From positions 1 through 64,000 of the forward strand of contig JASJCL010000018.1 in NCBI GenBank assembly GCA_030066015.1: a stretch of DNA of 64,000 bases, in the 5' to 3' direction. The first letter of the stretch is position 1, and each line of letters starts with the position of its first letter. Origin of the DNA: Desulfosarcinaceae bacterium (GTDB taxonomy: Bacteria; Desulfobacterota; Desulfobacteria; Desulfobacterales; Desulfosarcinaceae). Under the pieces are notes generated by a model. The model did no database searches, had not been told where the DNA came from, and worked only from the letters and a program-made list of their open reading frames with translations. The position numbers and the translations under genes were made by a program. Shown piece after piece: positions 1-9,350 of the stretch.

Positions 1-43
1 CATAAATTATGTGTATCTGCACAATTTTTGATTTTATAAAACT

Positions 44-55
44 AATTTGCAAATT
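44..55. promoter_or_regulatory. 12-bp AT-rich palindrome upstream of the DUF2917 gene
   Basis: AATTTGCAAATT is a perfect palindrome in an AT-rich stretch (positions 1-70) that contrasts with the GC-rich surroundings. It lies about 75 bases before the DUF2917 start, so it may be an operator or part of the promoter region. No regulator can be assigned. Confidence 0.25.
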
Positions 56-131
56 TATTGCTCATAGATGGCGCCTTCCGCTATCATCACCTCAGAAAAC
101 AAAGAGAAACCTCACCACGAGGGAGCCGGCC

Positions 132-473
132 ATGCGATATAGCCTCGCCCAAGATCAGGTCATCTGGGTCCAGCCGGGCCGCAGCGGGGTCTCGGTCCGC
201 TGTTTGCGCGGAAAAATATGGTTGACAAAAACAGCCGATCGCCGGGATTATGCCGTGGCCCAGGGCGATCGCCTCCATGTGGAAGCCGGCGTAAAGGCGG
301 CTCTCATGGCTGCTGCCGATTCCCGTCTCATCATTGAGGGGCGGCGGTTTCGTTTGTTTGAGTTGCGAATGGGCGATGGTCCGCGACAGATCCACCAGAT
401 CGAGGTCCGGCAATCGGGTGAGCCCGCCCGACCGTACCCGCGTAAACGGCACCCTGCTGGCAACGCCGCCTGA
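132..473 (+). CDS. DUF2917 domain protein
   Basis: A 113-residue protein of the DUF2917 type: a short beta-rich domain with the usual pattern of a 'G.IWLT' strand near residue 28, a D-Y turn and a 'GDRLHVEAG' strand near residue 45. The family has no known biochemical role. The start at 132 was chosen because GAGGGAG lies a few bases upstream and the domain begins right after it; the open frame extends further upstream without a recognisable domain. The last 20 residues are Arg/Pro rich and look like a tail rather than a fold. It ends just before the EamA permease on the same strand, so the two may be co-transcribed. Confidence 0.75.
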   Translation: MRYSLAQDQVIWVQPGRSGVSVRCLRGKIWLTKTADRRDYAVAQGDRLHVEAGVKAALMAAADSRLIIEGRRFRLFELRMGDGPRQIHQIEVRQSGEPARPYPRKRHPAGNAA

Positions 474-507
474 AACGGCCAGCGCCACCGCACATCAAAT
501 AGCCCCC

Positions 508-1443
508 ATGCCTCTGCAGCGACCACCTGCCGCCCTCTCCTGCGATCCTGCCCCGCCTCGTGCAAGCGGGGACCGGCTGCCGGTGGCGGCTGGATTGCTG
601 CTCGGCCTGCTCTGTTTCCTCTGGGGCGCCAACGCGGTGAGTATCAAGTTCAGCAATCAGGGGGTGCCCCCCCTCATGGCAGCGGCGATCCGATCGCTGA
701 TCGCCGGTGGGCTGGTCTGGGCCTATGCCCGCCGAAAGGGTCACCGGGTGGTCTTTCCGCCGGGAACGCAGATTCACGCCCTGGTGATTGGCGCGCTCTT
801 CGGGCTGGAGTTTCTCTTCCTCTACTGGGGCTTGGCCTTCACGCCCGCCTCGCGCGCGATGATCTTCCTCTATACCCACCCCTTCTGGGTCGCCCTGGGG
901 GCCCATCTCCTCATCCCCGGTGACCGTCTGCGCCTCACCCAAGTGATGGGCTTGATCCTGGCCTTCGGCGGCATTTTAGCCGTATTCGGCGCCCGCTCGC
1001 CGGCATTGCCGCCCCGCTACTGGCTGGGAGACCTCATGGAGTTGGCGGCCGCCCTCTTCTGGGCGGCCAACACCCTCTATGTCAAGCGCATCACCGTGAC
1101 GGTGAAGCTGGACCACTATCAAAGCCTCTTCGCCCAGCTCATCTATGGCTTCCCGGTGTTGGCCATCGGATCTCTGATTTTTGAGATGCCCAGCCCGGTG
1201 CACCTGACCGCAACCGTGGTGGCCGCCTTGCTCTACCAGAGCGTCGTGGTGGCCTTCGCCTCGTACCTGGCCTGGTTCTGGCTGATCTGCCGTCACCCGG
1301 TCAGCCGCTTGGCGGCCTTCACCTTCATGGCGCCCTTGTTCGCCGTAATTCTGGGGGGATGGATCCTGCAGGAGCCGGTGACCGCGCTGATCTGGGTCGG
1401 ATTGGGCTGTGTGGCGCTGGGCGTCTACGGGGTCAACCGCTAA
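508..1443 (+). CDS. EamA (DMT) family transporter
   Basis: A 311-residue inner-membrane permease with about ten hydrophobic segments arranged as two EamA repeats. The first repeat opens with LLCFLWGANAVSIKF and the second with LAAALFWAANTLYVKR, the two-fold internal duplication typical of the drug/metabolite transporter superfamily. Substrates in this family are diverse (amino acids, metabolites) and cannot be predicted here. The start at 508 is the first Met before the first membrane segment. The frame continues upstream to 334 but overlaps the DUF2917 gene there and codes for no recognisable domain. No strong ribosome binding site is visible, so translational coupling to the gene before it is possible. 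Confidence 0.85.
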   Translation: MPLQRPPAALSCDPAPPRASGDRLPVAAGLLLGLLCFLWGANAVSIKFSNQGVPPLMAAAIRSLIAGGLVWAYARRKGHRVVFPPGTQIHALVIGALFGLEFLFLYWGLAFTPASRAMIFLYTHPFWVALGAHLLIPGDRLRLTQVMGLILAFGGILAVFGARSPALPPRYWLGDLMELAAALFWAANTLYVKRITVTVKLDHYQSLFAQLIYGFPVLAIGSLIFEMPSPVHLTATVVAALLYQSVVVAFASYLAWFWLICRHPVSRLAAFTFMAPLFAVILGGWILQEPVTALIWVGLGCVALGVYGVNR

Positions 1444-1523
1444 GCGCAGCGGCCGGCGCTGCCCTGGCGACCGTCGGGATCTGCCCCGCCGCAGCACCGA
1501 TCCCTTCCGCGGCATCATACAAA

Positions 1524-1548
1524 GGGCCTCGCCAGTGCGGCGAGGCCC
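1524..1548. terminator. Bidirectional hairpin between convergent genes
   Basis: A perfect 10-bp inverted repeat (GGGCCTCGCC / GGCGAGGCCC) with a 5-base loop lies between the convergent EamA and SBBP-repeat genes. On the minus strand it is followed by TTTGTATG, so it best serves as terminator of the SBBP gene, which ends 32 bases away. The T-run is short. Confidence 0.65.
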
Positions 1549-1579
1549 CTGCTCATGGGTGATGGCAGTTTATTGCACT

Positions 1580-4108
1580 TCAGTGCCCATAGACCACCAC
1601 GTAGTTGCCACGGCCTTCGGTGGAAGATCCCGGCCCGTAGTTGCCGCCCAGGTCGACGCACTCGCCGGCTGCGTAGCGTTTGCGGAAAACCTTGAGATAG
1701 GGCTGTCGGCTCAAAGAGGTGCGGATTCGCAAGTTGCTGCGCAGTTCCCAGCCGCTCAGCCAATCGGGAATGTCGATCGAGCGGCTGTCGAACAACACGT
1801 ACACCCACCAGTCGACGGGGTTGATGAAGCGAAGATAGCCGCTGGCCGAGGTGTCGCGGCGCTCGGCATTGGGGGTTTGAATCAGCATGCGCCCCACCAT
1901 CCACCTGGGAATACCGCCGGTGACGGTGAAGTTGCGATCGGTGTAGAGATATTCCCCAACGCCCATGGTGCTCTCATCGAAGCGAGCGTCCAACTGGCAG
2001 TGCGCCGGGATATCCCGTTCAATCTTCATCACGAAGGCGTCGGAGGGACCGCTCAGATGGGGCTGGTAGGGATTTTGATTCTCCACCGCCTCGCCGGGAA
2101 AATAGGTCCATCGCACCTGACCGGTGAGGTAGGCGTGGCCCGCATGGTCCACGGCCACAGCGTGGCCGATGTCGCGCAGAAAACCGCTGGAGAGGGCGGT
2201 GGCATACTCCCCCAAGCCGTTGGCGTCGAATTGCTGGAAGAGGATATCGTTGCTGGTGTGGCTGCCGGTAATGGTGGGGCGGTTCAGCGCGTCGACGGCG
2301 ACGGCGAGGGCCTGAACCCCGTCGGTCTGGGTCGCGTATACGACGGCGGTGGCGTCATGGGTGAGCTTGGCCAGCACGGGTGCGGAGAAGGCCCCGACCG
2401 GACTGCCGATCGTAATGGGAAAGTCGGGGGAGTTGGTGTTGCCGACGATGTAGATCTCACCGGCGTCATCCACCGCCACACCCTCGCCAAAATCGTCCTG
2501 ATCCCCGCTGCCGCCAAGATAGGTGGCGAAGCTGAGGCCGGTGCCGGTCTCATCGATCTGGTAGAGGAAGATCTCCTCTCCGTTGGGGTTCTTGGCGGGC
2601 TGGATCACCCCGGGTGTGGTGGGGATGTCGGTGTTACCGGTGAAGCCGACCAGGGTAAGGCGCTCACCGGCGAGGGCCACGTCACGCACGAAGGCGAAGG
2701 CATCGGAGCCCAGCAGGGTCGCGTAGGCAAAGTCACTCCCACTGGGGTCGAGCTTGAAGGCATAGGGCCCAGGACCGGTGGTGTCGAAGGCGCCCGCAGT
2801 GGTGGGAAAATCAGTGGATTGAGTGGTCCCCCCGACATAGGCGGCGCCCATGGCGTCGACGGCGATGGCGGGGATGTCGTTGTCGGTATCCGCCCGGTCA
2901 TCCATCTGCCCCCCCACATAGGTGGAGTAAATCAAACTGGCGCCGTCGGCGGCAACTTTGGTGACGAAAAGGTCGGCACCGCCCGCGCGCTGGGACTGCC
3001 GCCCCCCGACAACGGGAAAATCGTCCGAAAAAGTGGTACCGACCACGTAGGCATTGCCGGCGTCATCGAGGTCGATGCCGAATCCGATGTCGGTATCCGA
3101 GCCGGCGAGGTAGGTGGCGTAGATCAGATTTTCGCCAGCGGCATCGAGTTTGGCGACGAAGGCGTCGGTGTTGGCGCCGCCCTGGGTGTTGTACGCCCCT
3201 TGGGTTGTCGGGAAAGCGCCGCTGGTGCTGCCGGTGATATAGGCGTTGCCCTGCCCATCCACGGCGATGTCAAAGGCCTCGTCACTGCCGGTGCCGCCCA
3301 GGTAGGTGGCGTAGCGGTTGATGGGATCGATCACCAGGGGCAGGGAGGGGTCGTAGGCCCCGACCCAGAATCCGAAATGGCCGTCGCTGCGCAGTTCGAA
3401 CCGTCCGGCCACGTGCCTGCGGCCCCCTTCGTGCTCCTGGTAGAGCACCGGTGCCAGCAGGGTGATTTGGGCGTCCCCGGCGCTGATGACCATTTCGCCC
3501 AATTCGTCGATGCGAACCAATTCGGCGCCGTCAATGGTGAATTCGATACGACCGGGATCTGTTCCGGGCGCAACGATGTAGTCGTGCTCCATCAGGTTGC
3601 CCTGGGCATAGACCTGCCAATCGACGCCCTCCAGAAGGGCCCGGTAGAAGACGCCTCGAAAGTGGGCCGCCCGCTGTCGCTTCGTGCCGCTGAAGATGTG
3701 TGTGGCGCTGTTGAGGCGCTGACGCCCCTCTCGTACGGCTTCCCGGTTGGCCCCCAGCACGCGCAGCCGAATCGTCCGCTCCGTGGCGAGGCTGCCCGAG
3801 GGAAACCGCAGCCAGATTTCACCGGCTGCGATGGCGGCAGTATGCCCCGCAAGGCGGGCGACGTAATCAAAATGGGGATCTGTCTGGCCCCGGTTCTCTT
3901 CGAAGATCAGGGGATGAACCTTGTTGAACGCGGCGCTGGGTACGCTGGCCTCTAAGCCGGTCTGCCCTGCGAAAACGCCGAGAAGGGCTAAAAACCCCAT
4001 TCGTAGGAAGCGGATGGGGGCGAAACGCTTGGATTCACTGGGCGTCGCAGTTCTCTTCAATGGATCGGCCATCGGATCTTCAGCTCGACTGAGTAGGTGA
4101 TTCATCAT
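1580..4108 (-). CDS. SBBP-repeat beta-propeller exported protein
   Basis: An 842-residue protein with an N-terminal signal-like hydrophobic segment (FLRMGFLALLGVFAG, about residues 34-48), then the domain opening FEENRGQTDP that typically precedes SBBP repeats. At least six repeats of about 55 residues follow (about residues 260-680), each with a YATYLGG-type strand, a 'VD..GNAYI.G.T' turn and 'FP.T.GA'. This is the seven-bladed-propeller-like pattern of the family. The C-terminal 150 residues form a separate unrecognised Trp-rich domain with two Cys. It is probably extracellular or periplasmic, with a binding or scaffold role. GGAGAGA precedes the two adjacent ATG codons (4108 and 4105). A hairpin terminator follows the stop. 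Confidence 0.85.
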   Translation of the reverse strand: MMNHLLSRAEDPMADPLKRTATPSESKRFAPIRFLRMGFLALLGVFAGQTGLEASVPSAAFNKVHPLIFEENRGQTDPHFDYVARLAGHTAAIAAGEIWLRFPSGSLATERTIRLRVLGANREAVREGRQRLNSATHIFSGTKRQRAAHFRGVFYRALLEGVDWQVYAQGNLMEHDYIVAPGTDPGRIEFTIDGAELVRIDELGEMVISAGDAQITLLAPVLYQEHEGGRRHVAGRFELRSDGHFGFWVGAYDPSLPLVIDPINRYATYLGGTGSDEAFDIAVDGQGNAYITGSTSGAFPTTQGAYNTQGGANTDAFVAKLDAAGENLIYATYLAGSDTDIGFGIDLDDAGNAYVVGTTFSDDFPVVGGRQSQRAGGADLFVTKVAADGASLIYSTYVGGQMDDRADTDNDIPAIAVDAMGAAYVGGTTQSTDFPTTAGAFDTTGPGPYAFKLDPSGSDFAYATLLGSDAFAFVRDVALAGERLTLVGFTGNTDIPTTPGVIQPAKNPNGEEIFLYQIDETGTGLSFATYLGGSGDQDDFGEGVAVDDAGEIYIVGNTNSPDFPITIGSPVGAFSAPVLAKLTHDATAVVYATQTDGVQALAVAVDALNRPTITGSHTSNDILFQQFDANGLGEYATALSSGFLRDIGHAVAVDHAGHAYLTGQVRWTYFPGEAVENQNPYQPHLSGPSDAFVMKIERDIPAHCQLDARFDESTMGVGEYLYTDRNFTVTGGIPRWMVGRMLIQTPNAERRDTSASGYLRFINPVDWWVYVLFDSRSIDIPDWLSGWELRSNLRIRTSLSRQPYLKVFRKRYAAGECVDLGGNYGPGSSTEGRGNYVVVYGH

Positions 4109-4596
4109 ATTATCTCTCCAAATTCATTTTCATGGTGATGTTCCCGCGGCCCCAATTCAGGGGGGCCCTGACGCTTATCCCGGGAGCGGGCAGCGGCGGC
4201 ATGGGGTCACTTCCGGGGGACCCCTGGTCGGTTCGTTAGCCGCCAGCAGGCGTCAGGCGCCGGGATCGAGTCGGTATTCTTCCGACGCGGGACCTCTGTT
4301 ATAGCCGACCCCGGCGAGGCGAGGATAGGTGATGGGTAACGGAAAAAAGCGTCCTAGTTACCTCTATCCATCCGCCGGCACACCGCCGGCAGGCCATGGG
4401 CGCACCGTCATACGTCTGCGGTTGCGTCCCTTCCAGTTCTCCGGGATGGAAGCGCATCGAATGGTGTTGACAACGTGCCAGCGGCGGTGTTTAGGGGGGC
4501 GTATGGAATTGTTGCGCGGTGATGGGGAGCGTCAGTGGCGATCCGACACCGGGTCGCATCGCGCCGCCGCCGCCATATGAAGATAGCGAGGGATAT
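4109..4596. other. 488-bp divergent intergenic region
   Basis: The space between the SBBP gene (leftward) and the phosphatase gene (rightward) holds no convincing gene. Short frames here lack codon bias and ribosome sites. It must contain both promoters. One weak candidate for the rightward gene is TTGACA at 4467-4472 with TTTAGG 17 bases later, but the -10 is poor. Confidence 0.5.
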
Positions 4597-5715
4597 ATGC
4601 ACCAGCATGCCGGACGGTTGGGATCCCGAATTCAGAAGCTCAAGGAGTTCTACCGCCTGTACACCAGCGGTTTAAGCCACAAAGAGGTGGAGCAGCTGCT
4701 GAAAAAAGACACCTTGGAGGCTTTCTCCTACTACAAACGCAAGACCCGCATCCAGGAGGAGGGACTGGCCGCCGCCTCCCCGCGGAAGACCCTCTCCGTC
4801 ATCCGGGAGATCTTCATCAGTTTCATCATGCAGCTGACCCCGGCCCGGCGGCTGGTGTATGGTGTGGGGATAATCTGTTTCCTGTGGGGATTTCTCCACG
4901 GGGACTTTGGCTACATCATCGCCGCCTTCCTGTTGATCAACTTTCTGCTGGCGTTGGAGCTGGCCGACAAGTTAACCACCCGGGATGAGTTGGAGATCGC
5001 GCGACAGATCCAGCTCAATCTTCAGCCGACCCGAATTCCAGAGCTGCCCCATCTCTCCTTCGCCGCCTATTCCCAGCCGGCCCGCATCGTTGGCGGCGAC
5101 TTCTACAATGTCGTCCAGCCCAGTAAGGACAAGGTGATCGGTATCCTGGGAGACGTCTCTGACAAGGGAATTTCGGCGGCCCTCTACGCGGCATACTTCC
5201 AGAGCATGTTCGAATCCCTGGCGGACCAGAACGCCTCTCCGGCGCGTCTGATGCACCAGCTCAACGACCTCATCACCAAACGGCTCCGGTCAGGGGATTT
5301 CATCACAGCCGTGATCGCGCTCTTCGATCTCGAGAAGAATTCGGTCACCATTGCCCGTGCCGGGCATAACTGGCCCCTCTACTACCATTCCGCGACCGGC
5401 ACCATCAGCGAGCTCAAACCGCAGGGGATGAGCATCGGTATTCTCGAGGCGGAGGCGTTCTCTGAGCGGATCGAAGAGCAGCAGGTGCCCCTGGAGACGG
5501 GGGATCTGCTCCTGCTCTACTCCGATGGGGTCACCGAGGCCGCTGATCCGGACAACCGCATGTTCGCGTTGAAGGGACTCAAGCGCGTTCTTCAAGAGCG
5601 TGCCGATGAATCCAGCAGTGCCGTCATCCAGCACATCAACGTGCGGCTCGCCGATTTCCTGCGCGGCGATGAACTGGGGGATGATGCCACCATGATGGCC
5701 GTCAAGATCACCTAA
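4597..5715 (+). CDS. SpoIIE/PP2C-type serine phosphatase, membrane bound
   Basis: A 372-residue protein. Residues 1-80 are a charged, partly helical cytoplasmic region, and residues 85-120 contain two membrane segments. Residues 130-370 are a PP2C_SIG (RsbU/SpoIIE) phosphatase with the metal-binding motifs GGDFY (166-170), GDVSDKG (185-191), RAGHNWP, LYSDGVTEA and GDDATMMA. Such phosphatases dephosphorylate anti-sigma-factor antagonists in partner-switching pathways. No anti-sigma factor or antagonist gene lies next to it, so its partner is elsewhere. Start 4597 follows GAGGGA. A longer frame from 4519 adds a Pro-rich stretch with no domain. Confidence 0.9.
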   Translation: MHQHAGRLGSRIQKLKEFYRLYTSGLSHKEVEQLLKKDTLEAFSYYKRKTRIQEEGLAAASPRKTLSVIREIFISFIMQLTPARRLVYGVGIICFLWGFLHGDFGYIIAAFLLINFLLALELADKLTTRDELEIARQIQLNLQPTRIPELPHLSFAAYSQPARIVGGDFYNVVQPSKDKVIGILGDVSDKGISAALYAAYFQSMFESLADQNASPARLMHQLNDLITKRLRSGDFITAVIALFDLEKNSVTIARAGHNWPLYYHSATGTISELKPQGMSIGILEAEAFSERIEEQQVPLETGDLLLLYSDGVTEAADPDNRMFALKGLKRVLQERADESSSAVIQHINVRLADFLRGDELGDDATMMAVKIT

Positions 5716-5863
5716 TGGGATGGCGCCTGTGAGGGTGCCCATCTGCCGCTAATTGGATGGTGTGCGGTGGCGTGTGGTAAATGGGCCGCCGCCAGCGCCG
5801 CCACACCGCGGGATTTAGCGCACAGTAGACGGCCCCGCTTGCGCCATGCCGGCAGGACGCTCC

Positions 5864-6985
5864 TTAGAGCAGCCCCCGCTCTTTGGCCATATTGATATAG
5901 GTCTCAACCGTGTTTTTGGGCGGTATGTAGGCCGCCTCCGTCGATTTTGGTTCGAGGCTGAGGGCATCGCTGGGGCAGGTGGGCACGCACACCCCGCAAC
6001 CAATGCACCGGCGCGGATCGACGACGGCCACGGCAGCGTCGTCCGACCCATCCATGGAGATGGCCGCCATGTGGCATCTATCGATGCAGTCCTCGCAGGC
6101 GATGCAGTCCGCCGCCGCTACATGGGCGCGGAAGTTGCTGTGCACCATCTCGGCGGGCGCCGCCAGGGTATTGAGGTTTTTGAGCACCTGGCAGCAGCAG
6201 CCGCAGCACATGCAGATATTGGTGGGGCGCTGGGAATTGCCCGGCTGGAGCACGAGGCCGGCGTCCCGTCCCTGCGCCAGGATCTGGAGGGCCTCCGCCT
6301 GGTCGACGCTGCGTCCCAAACCGTTCTTCTCGTAGTAGTAAGCCCCGCTGCCGAAGGAGAGGCAGACCGCCATCGGAGCATCGCAGCCGCTGCCGACGAG
6401 CTGGTGCTCCTTGCGGCAGATGCAGTCCGCCACGACGATTTTGCGCTGTTTGCGGATGATCTCGTCAGCCACCTCGTAGGGCATGATGGGGTGGTCGCCG
6501 GTGCCGTCCCGTGTGGTCCCGTCGGGGGAGACAATCTCCTTGGAGATGGGGATTACGCGCAGCTGCTTGGTGTCCCCCTCCATCCACCGCTTTTGCATGA
6601 AGTGGGGCAGATATTCGTTGACATCGCGGATCAGCGCTTCATCCAGATCGTTGAGGTGGTACTCCCAGATCCCGACGACAAACTGGGCCGCCATGTAGCG
6701 CGGCGCCCCGCCCTTGTCGATGCGGAAAATCAGCCCCTTGGCGGCCATCGCCGCCAGCAGCGGCGCCAATTCAACTGGGTCCCGCTCAAGCCGCTGGGCA
6801 ATGGCGTCCGCGGGCGCCGGCATCATGGTCAGCCCCATCGCCACAGCCGCCTCTGTCGGTGTGAAGAGCCGTTTCAGAATCCGCAGTTCAACGCCGCTCT
6901 CGGTGGGGGGAAAGCCGGCCGGGAGGCTGTCCAGGTGCCTGGCCAGATCGCGGAATACGTCGGCCATCTCGGGCGTGTCGGCCAT
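5864..6985 (-). CDS. Multi-cluster 4Fe-4S protein with winged-helix-like N-terminus
   Basis: A 373-residue cytoplasmic protein with an unusually large Cys set. There is one group at C188, C190, C201 and C208, and a tight run CMCCGCCC at 258-265. Two ferredoxin-type motifs follow: CIACEDCIDRC (294-304) and CIGCGVCVPTC (327-337), each with a nearby proline or His. The first 130 residues read like a DNA-binding-like or PCI-like helical domain without Cys. The arrangement resembles uncharacterised Fe-S oxidoreductase-like proteins of sulfate reducers. It is probably an electron-transfer or Fe-S sensing protein. Start 6985 was chosen because AAGGAGAAG lies seven bases upstream. It is divergent from the AraC-type regulator gene at 7225. 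Confidence 0.8.
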   Translation of the reverse strand: MADTPEMADVFRDLARHLDSLPAGFPPTESGVELRILKRLFTPTEAAVAMGLTMMPAPADAIAQRLERDPVELAPLLAAMAAKGLIFRIDKGGAPRYMAAQFVVGIWEYHLNDLDEALIRDVNEYLPHFMQKRWMEGDTKQLRVIPISKEIVSPDGTTRDGTGDHPIMPYEVADEIIRKQRKIVVADCICRKEHQLVGSGCDAPMAVCLSFGSGAYYYEKNGLGRSVDQAEALQILAQGRDAGLVLQPGNSQRPTNICMCCGCCCQVLKNLNTLAAPAEMVHSNFRAHVAAADCIACEDCIDRCHMAAISMDGSDDAAVAVVDPRRCIGCGVCVPTCPSDALSLEPKSTEAAYIPPKNTVETYINMAKERGLL

Positions 6986-7224
6986 GGTCGCTTCTCCTTT
7001 TTCGGTTGGGGGTGATGGTACCGGAAAGGGAGTTTCGCCAGATGAACGGCGGCCCTCTCCGGACCAGGGGGAAATTTGGCGCATGGTGCCCTATAGCGCT
7101 TGAAAAAGCGGAAAGGAAGTGGCATATGTGACAAACACTGTGCAGAATATGCCATTTATCGGGGAAGGTCGCGCAATGCCCAAGTTCAGCTTCTGGGGAA
7201 GGGACCCTGTTTGCCAGCGTCACC

Positions 7225-8157
7225 ATGCTGATGGACGCCTTCGCCATCGCCAACCTCTGGCACCAGGCGTTCACCAACGACCGCAGCAAGAACTTGTTCG
7301 AAACCGAGATCCTCACCACTGACGGCGCCCCCGTCAAAGCGCTGGGCGACATCCCGGTACTTCCCCACGGCGGCATCGACTTGGCGGCGACCACGGAGTG
7401 TCTGGTGGTCGCCCCCGTCTTACCCAACGTGACCCCCATGCCGGCCGATCTGGGCATCTTGGGCGCGTGGATTCGAGAACTGCGCCGCATCAAGACGCCC
7501 ATCGCCACGGTTTGCACCGGTACCTTTATTCTGGCGGAGTTGGGCTTGCTGGACGGCAAGACAGCGACAACGAACTGGCAATATGCCCGCATGTTCCAGC
7601 GCCGCTACCCCAAGGTGAAGCTCACCCCCAACTTCATGCTCACCGAGGCGGACGGCATCCTTTGCACCGGTGCGGCCACTGCCGTCTACCATCTGGCCCT
7701 GCACTTCATCCGCATCTTCGGGTCCAATCGCCTGGCGACCACCTGCTCCAAGGCCCTGTTGGTGGATCCCAACCGCAATAGTCAGACCCCCTACGTCCTT
7801 TCGAGTCCCCTGCGAAACCACGGTGACGACCAGATTCTCATGGCCCAGCAATACATCGAGACCCATTACGCCACCATCGAGAGCGTCGACACCCTCGCCA
7901 AAACGGTTGGCATCAGCCCGCGCCACTTCAAGCGCCGCTTCAAGTCAGCCACCGGCGAACCGCCCGGCAAATATCTCCAGCGCATTCGCATCGAGGCCGC
8001 CAAGGATCGCTTGGAGACGACCCGCGACGGCATCGAGGAGATCACCTGGGCAGTGGGGTATCGGGATGTGAGCTCCTTTTCCCGGCTCTTCAAGCAGCAC
8101 ACCGAGATCTCGCCGCGGGCTTACCGCGAGAAGTTCTATCTACCTGCGGTGGGGTGA
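7225..8157 (+). CDS. GlxA-type AraC family regulator, probable 5' frameshift
   Basis: A 310-residue GlxA-like transcription factor. Residues 1-185 are a DJ-1/PfpI-like (glutamine amidotransferase-like) domain with Cys97 in the nucleophile-elbow position (ATVCTGTF). Residues 205-305 are the AraC double helix-turn-helix, ending YRDVSSFSRLFKQHT. The ATG at 7225 has no ribosome site, and the domain's first strand is missing. Upstream in the same frame the codons before it still read GTLFASVT, as expected for this family. An ATG at 7176 with GGGGAAGG before it starts MPKFSF in another frame. One net base shift between about 7191 and 7203 would join them. It may regulate the divergent Fe-S gene. 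Confidence 0.8.
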   Translation: MLMDAFAIANLWHQAFTNDRSKNLFETEILTTDGAPVKALGDIPVLPHGGIDLAATTECLVVAPVLPNVTPMPADLGILGAWIRELRRIKTPIATVCTGTFILAELGLLDGKTATTNWQYARMFQRRYPKVKLTPNFMLTEADGILCTGAATAVYHLALHFIRIFGSNRLATTCSKALLVDPNRNSQTPYVLSSPLRNHGDDQILMAQQYIETHYATIESVDTLAKTVGISPRHFKRRFKSATGEPPGKYLQRIRIEAAKDRLETTRDGIEEITWAVGYRDVSSFSRLFKQHTEISPRAYREKFYLPAVG

Positions 8158-8279
8158 TGAGCCGCCGGCATCGAACTTGGGCGAGTTGGCGGAATGGCGA
8201 CAGCGGGGGTCGCCCGTTAACGGGCAGGACGGCGTTGACCGGGCGCTTTCACCCGATCCGAGAGGCGATGAGGTGTCAC

Positions 8280-9242
8280 ATGCATAAGAGATGGAAGACC
8301 GTCGGCTGTGTTCTGTTGACACTCCTCGGCACAGTGGCAACGGCGATGGGTGCGCAACCCAAGGTGCTGGTCATTCCCAAAGGCACCGAAACCGTCTTCT
8401 GGCGTCATGTCGCCGCCGGCGCGCGCCAAGCGGGGCGTGAGCTGGACATCACCGTCACCTACCGCGGTCCCCAATCCGAAGATCAACATGCGGCCCAGAT
8501 CCAGATCATCCAATTCGGCATCCGCCAGTCGTACGACGCCATCGTGCTGGCACCCAACCATGTGGATGCGGCGGGACCGGCCCTCAAAGCGGCGGTGGCC
8601 CAAGGTGTGAAGGTCGTGCTGATCGACTCCAACATGAACCATCACTATCACGCCTGTTTCATCGAATCGAACAACCTCAAGGCCGGTCATAAAGCGGCCG
8701 ACGAGGTCGCGGCGCGCTTGGCGGGAGAGGGCGGCGTTGCATTGGTGCGGTTTCAGGAGAACCATGCCTCCACCTATGAACGCGCGAGCGGGTTTCTGGA
8801 GCGCCTCAGATCGCGGCACCCGCAAATCGTCCTGACGGCGGACGAGAGAGGCGGCGTGTCGGTGGGCTCGGCCTACCACGCCGTCTTGGCCCTCCTGACG
8901 CGGTTCCCGGAGGTGGACGCCATCTTCGCCGTCAACGAATCCACGACGATGGGCACCCTGAAAGCGCTCCGGGAGCGAAATCTCCTGGGCAAGGTGCGCT
9001 TTGTCGGTTTCGATTTTAATGCCGCGATCGAAGCGGCCATCCGTAAGGGCGAGATGAACGCCACCATCGTCCAGAACCCTTTTCAGATGGGCTACCTGGG
9101 CGTCACAACCGCCCACGCCCTGATCCAGGGAAGATCTGTCCCGGCGAAGATTTTCACCGAAACGGACCTGGTCACCACAGAGAATGTTCACACGGCGGCG
9201 ATCGTGAAGCAGTTCAAATCCGAAGGGCCGCCGACCCCATGA
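8280..9242 (+). CDS. Periplasmic sugar-binding-like protein (type I PBP)
   Basis: A 320-residue protein with a signal peptide (WKTVGCVLLTLLGTVATAMGA) and a Peripla_BP_4 fold like the ribose/xylose-binding proteins of ABC importers: VLVIPKG strand, 'DAIVLAPNHVDA', 'VVLIDSN' and 'VDAIFAVNES.TMG'. It would bind a small ligand, perhaps a sugar or autoinducer, in the periplasm. No ATPase or permease gene is nearby, so it is an orphan that may serve a distant transporter or a chemotaxis or sensor partner. Start 8280 follows GATGAGGTG. An in-frame ATG at 8268 is four codons upstream. It lies 122 bases after the GlxA-type regulator on the same strand. Confidence 0.8.
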   Translation: MHKRWKTVGCVLLTLLGTVATAMGAQPKVLVIPKGTETVFWRHVAAGARQAGRELDITVTYRGPQSEDQHAAQIQIIQFGIRQSYDAIVLAPNHVDAAGPALKAAVAQGVKVVLIDSNMNHHYHACFIESNNLKAGHKAADEVAARLAGEGGVALVRFQENHASTYERASGFLERLRSRHPQIVLTADERGGVSVGSAYHAVLALLTRFPEVDAIFAVNESTTMGTLKALRERNLLGKVRFVGFDFNAAIEAAIRKGEMNATIVQNPFQMGYLGVTTAHALIQGRSVPAKIFTETDLVTTENVHTAAIVKQFKSEGPPTP

Positions 9243-9350
9243 GAAGCCCCCTCCCCGTCCGTCCGCTTTCCCTGTACTCCCGCCGACGGGCGTGATATAG
9301 GCGCCCAACGGTCACCATCGGCCGCCAACCGCGTGCGAAGGACGCCAGCG

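Noticed and set aside
1409-3955. Open reading frame of over 800 codons on the plus strand
   Set aside because: It is antisense to the SBBP-repeat gene, which has a signal peptide and recognisable repeats. The plus frame is a by-product of high GC codon bias and matches no family.
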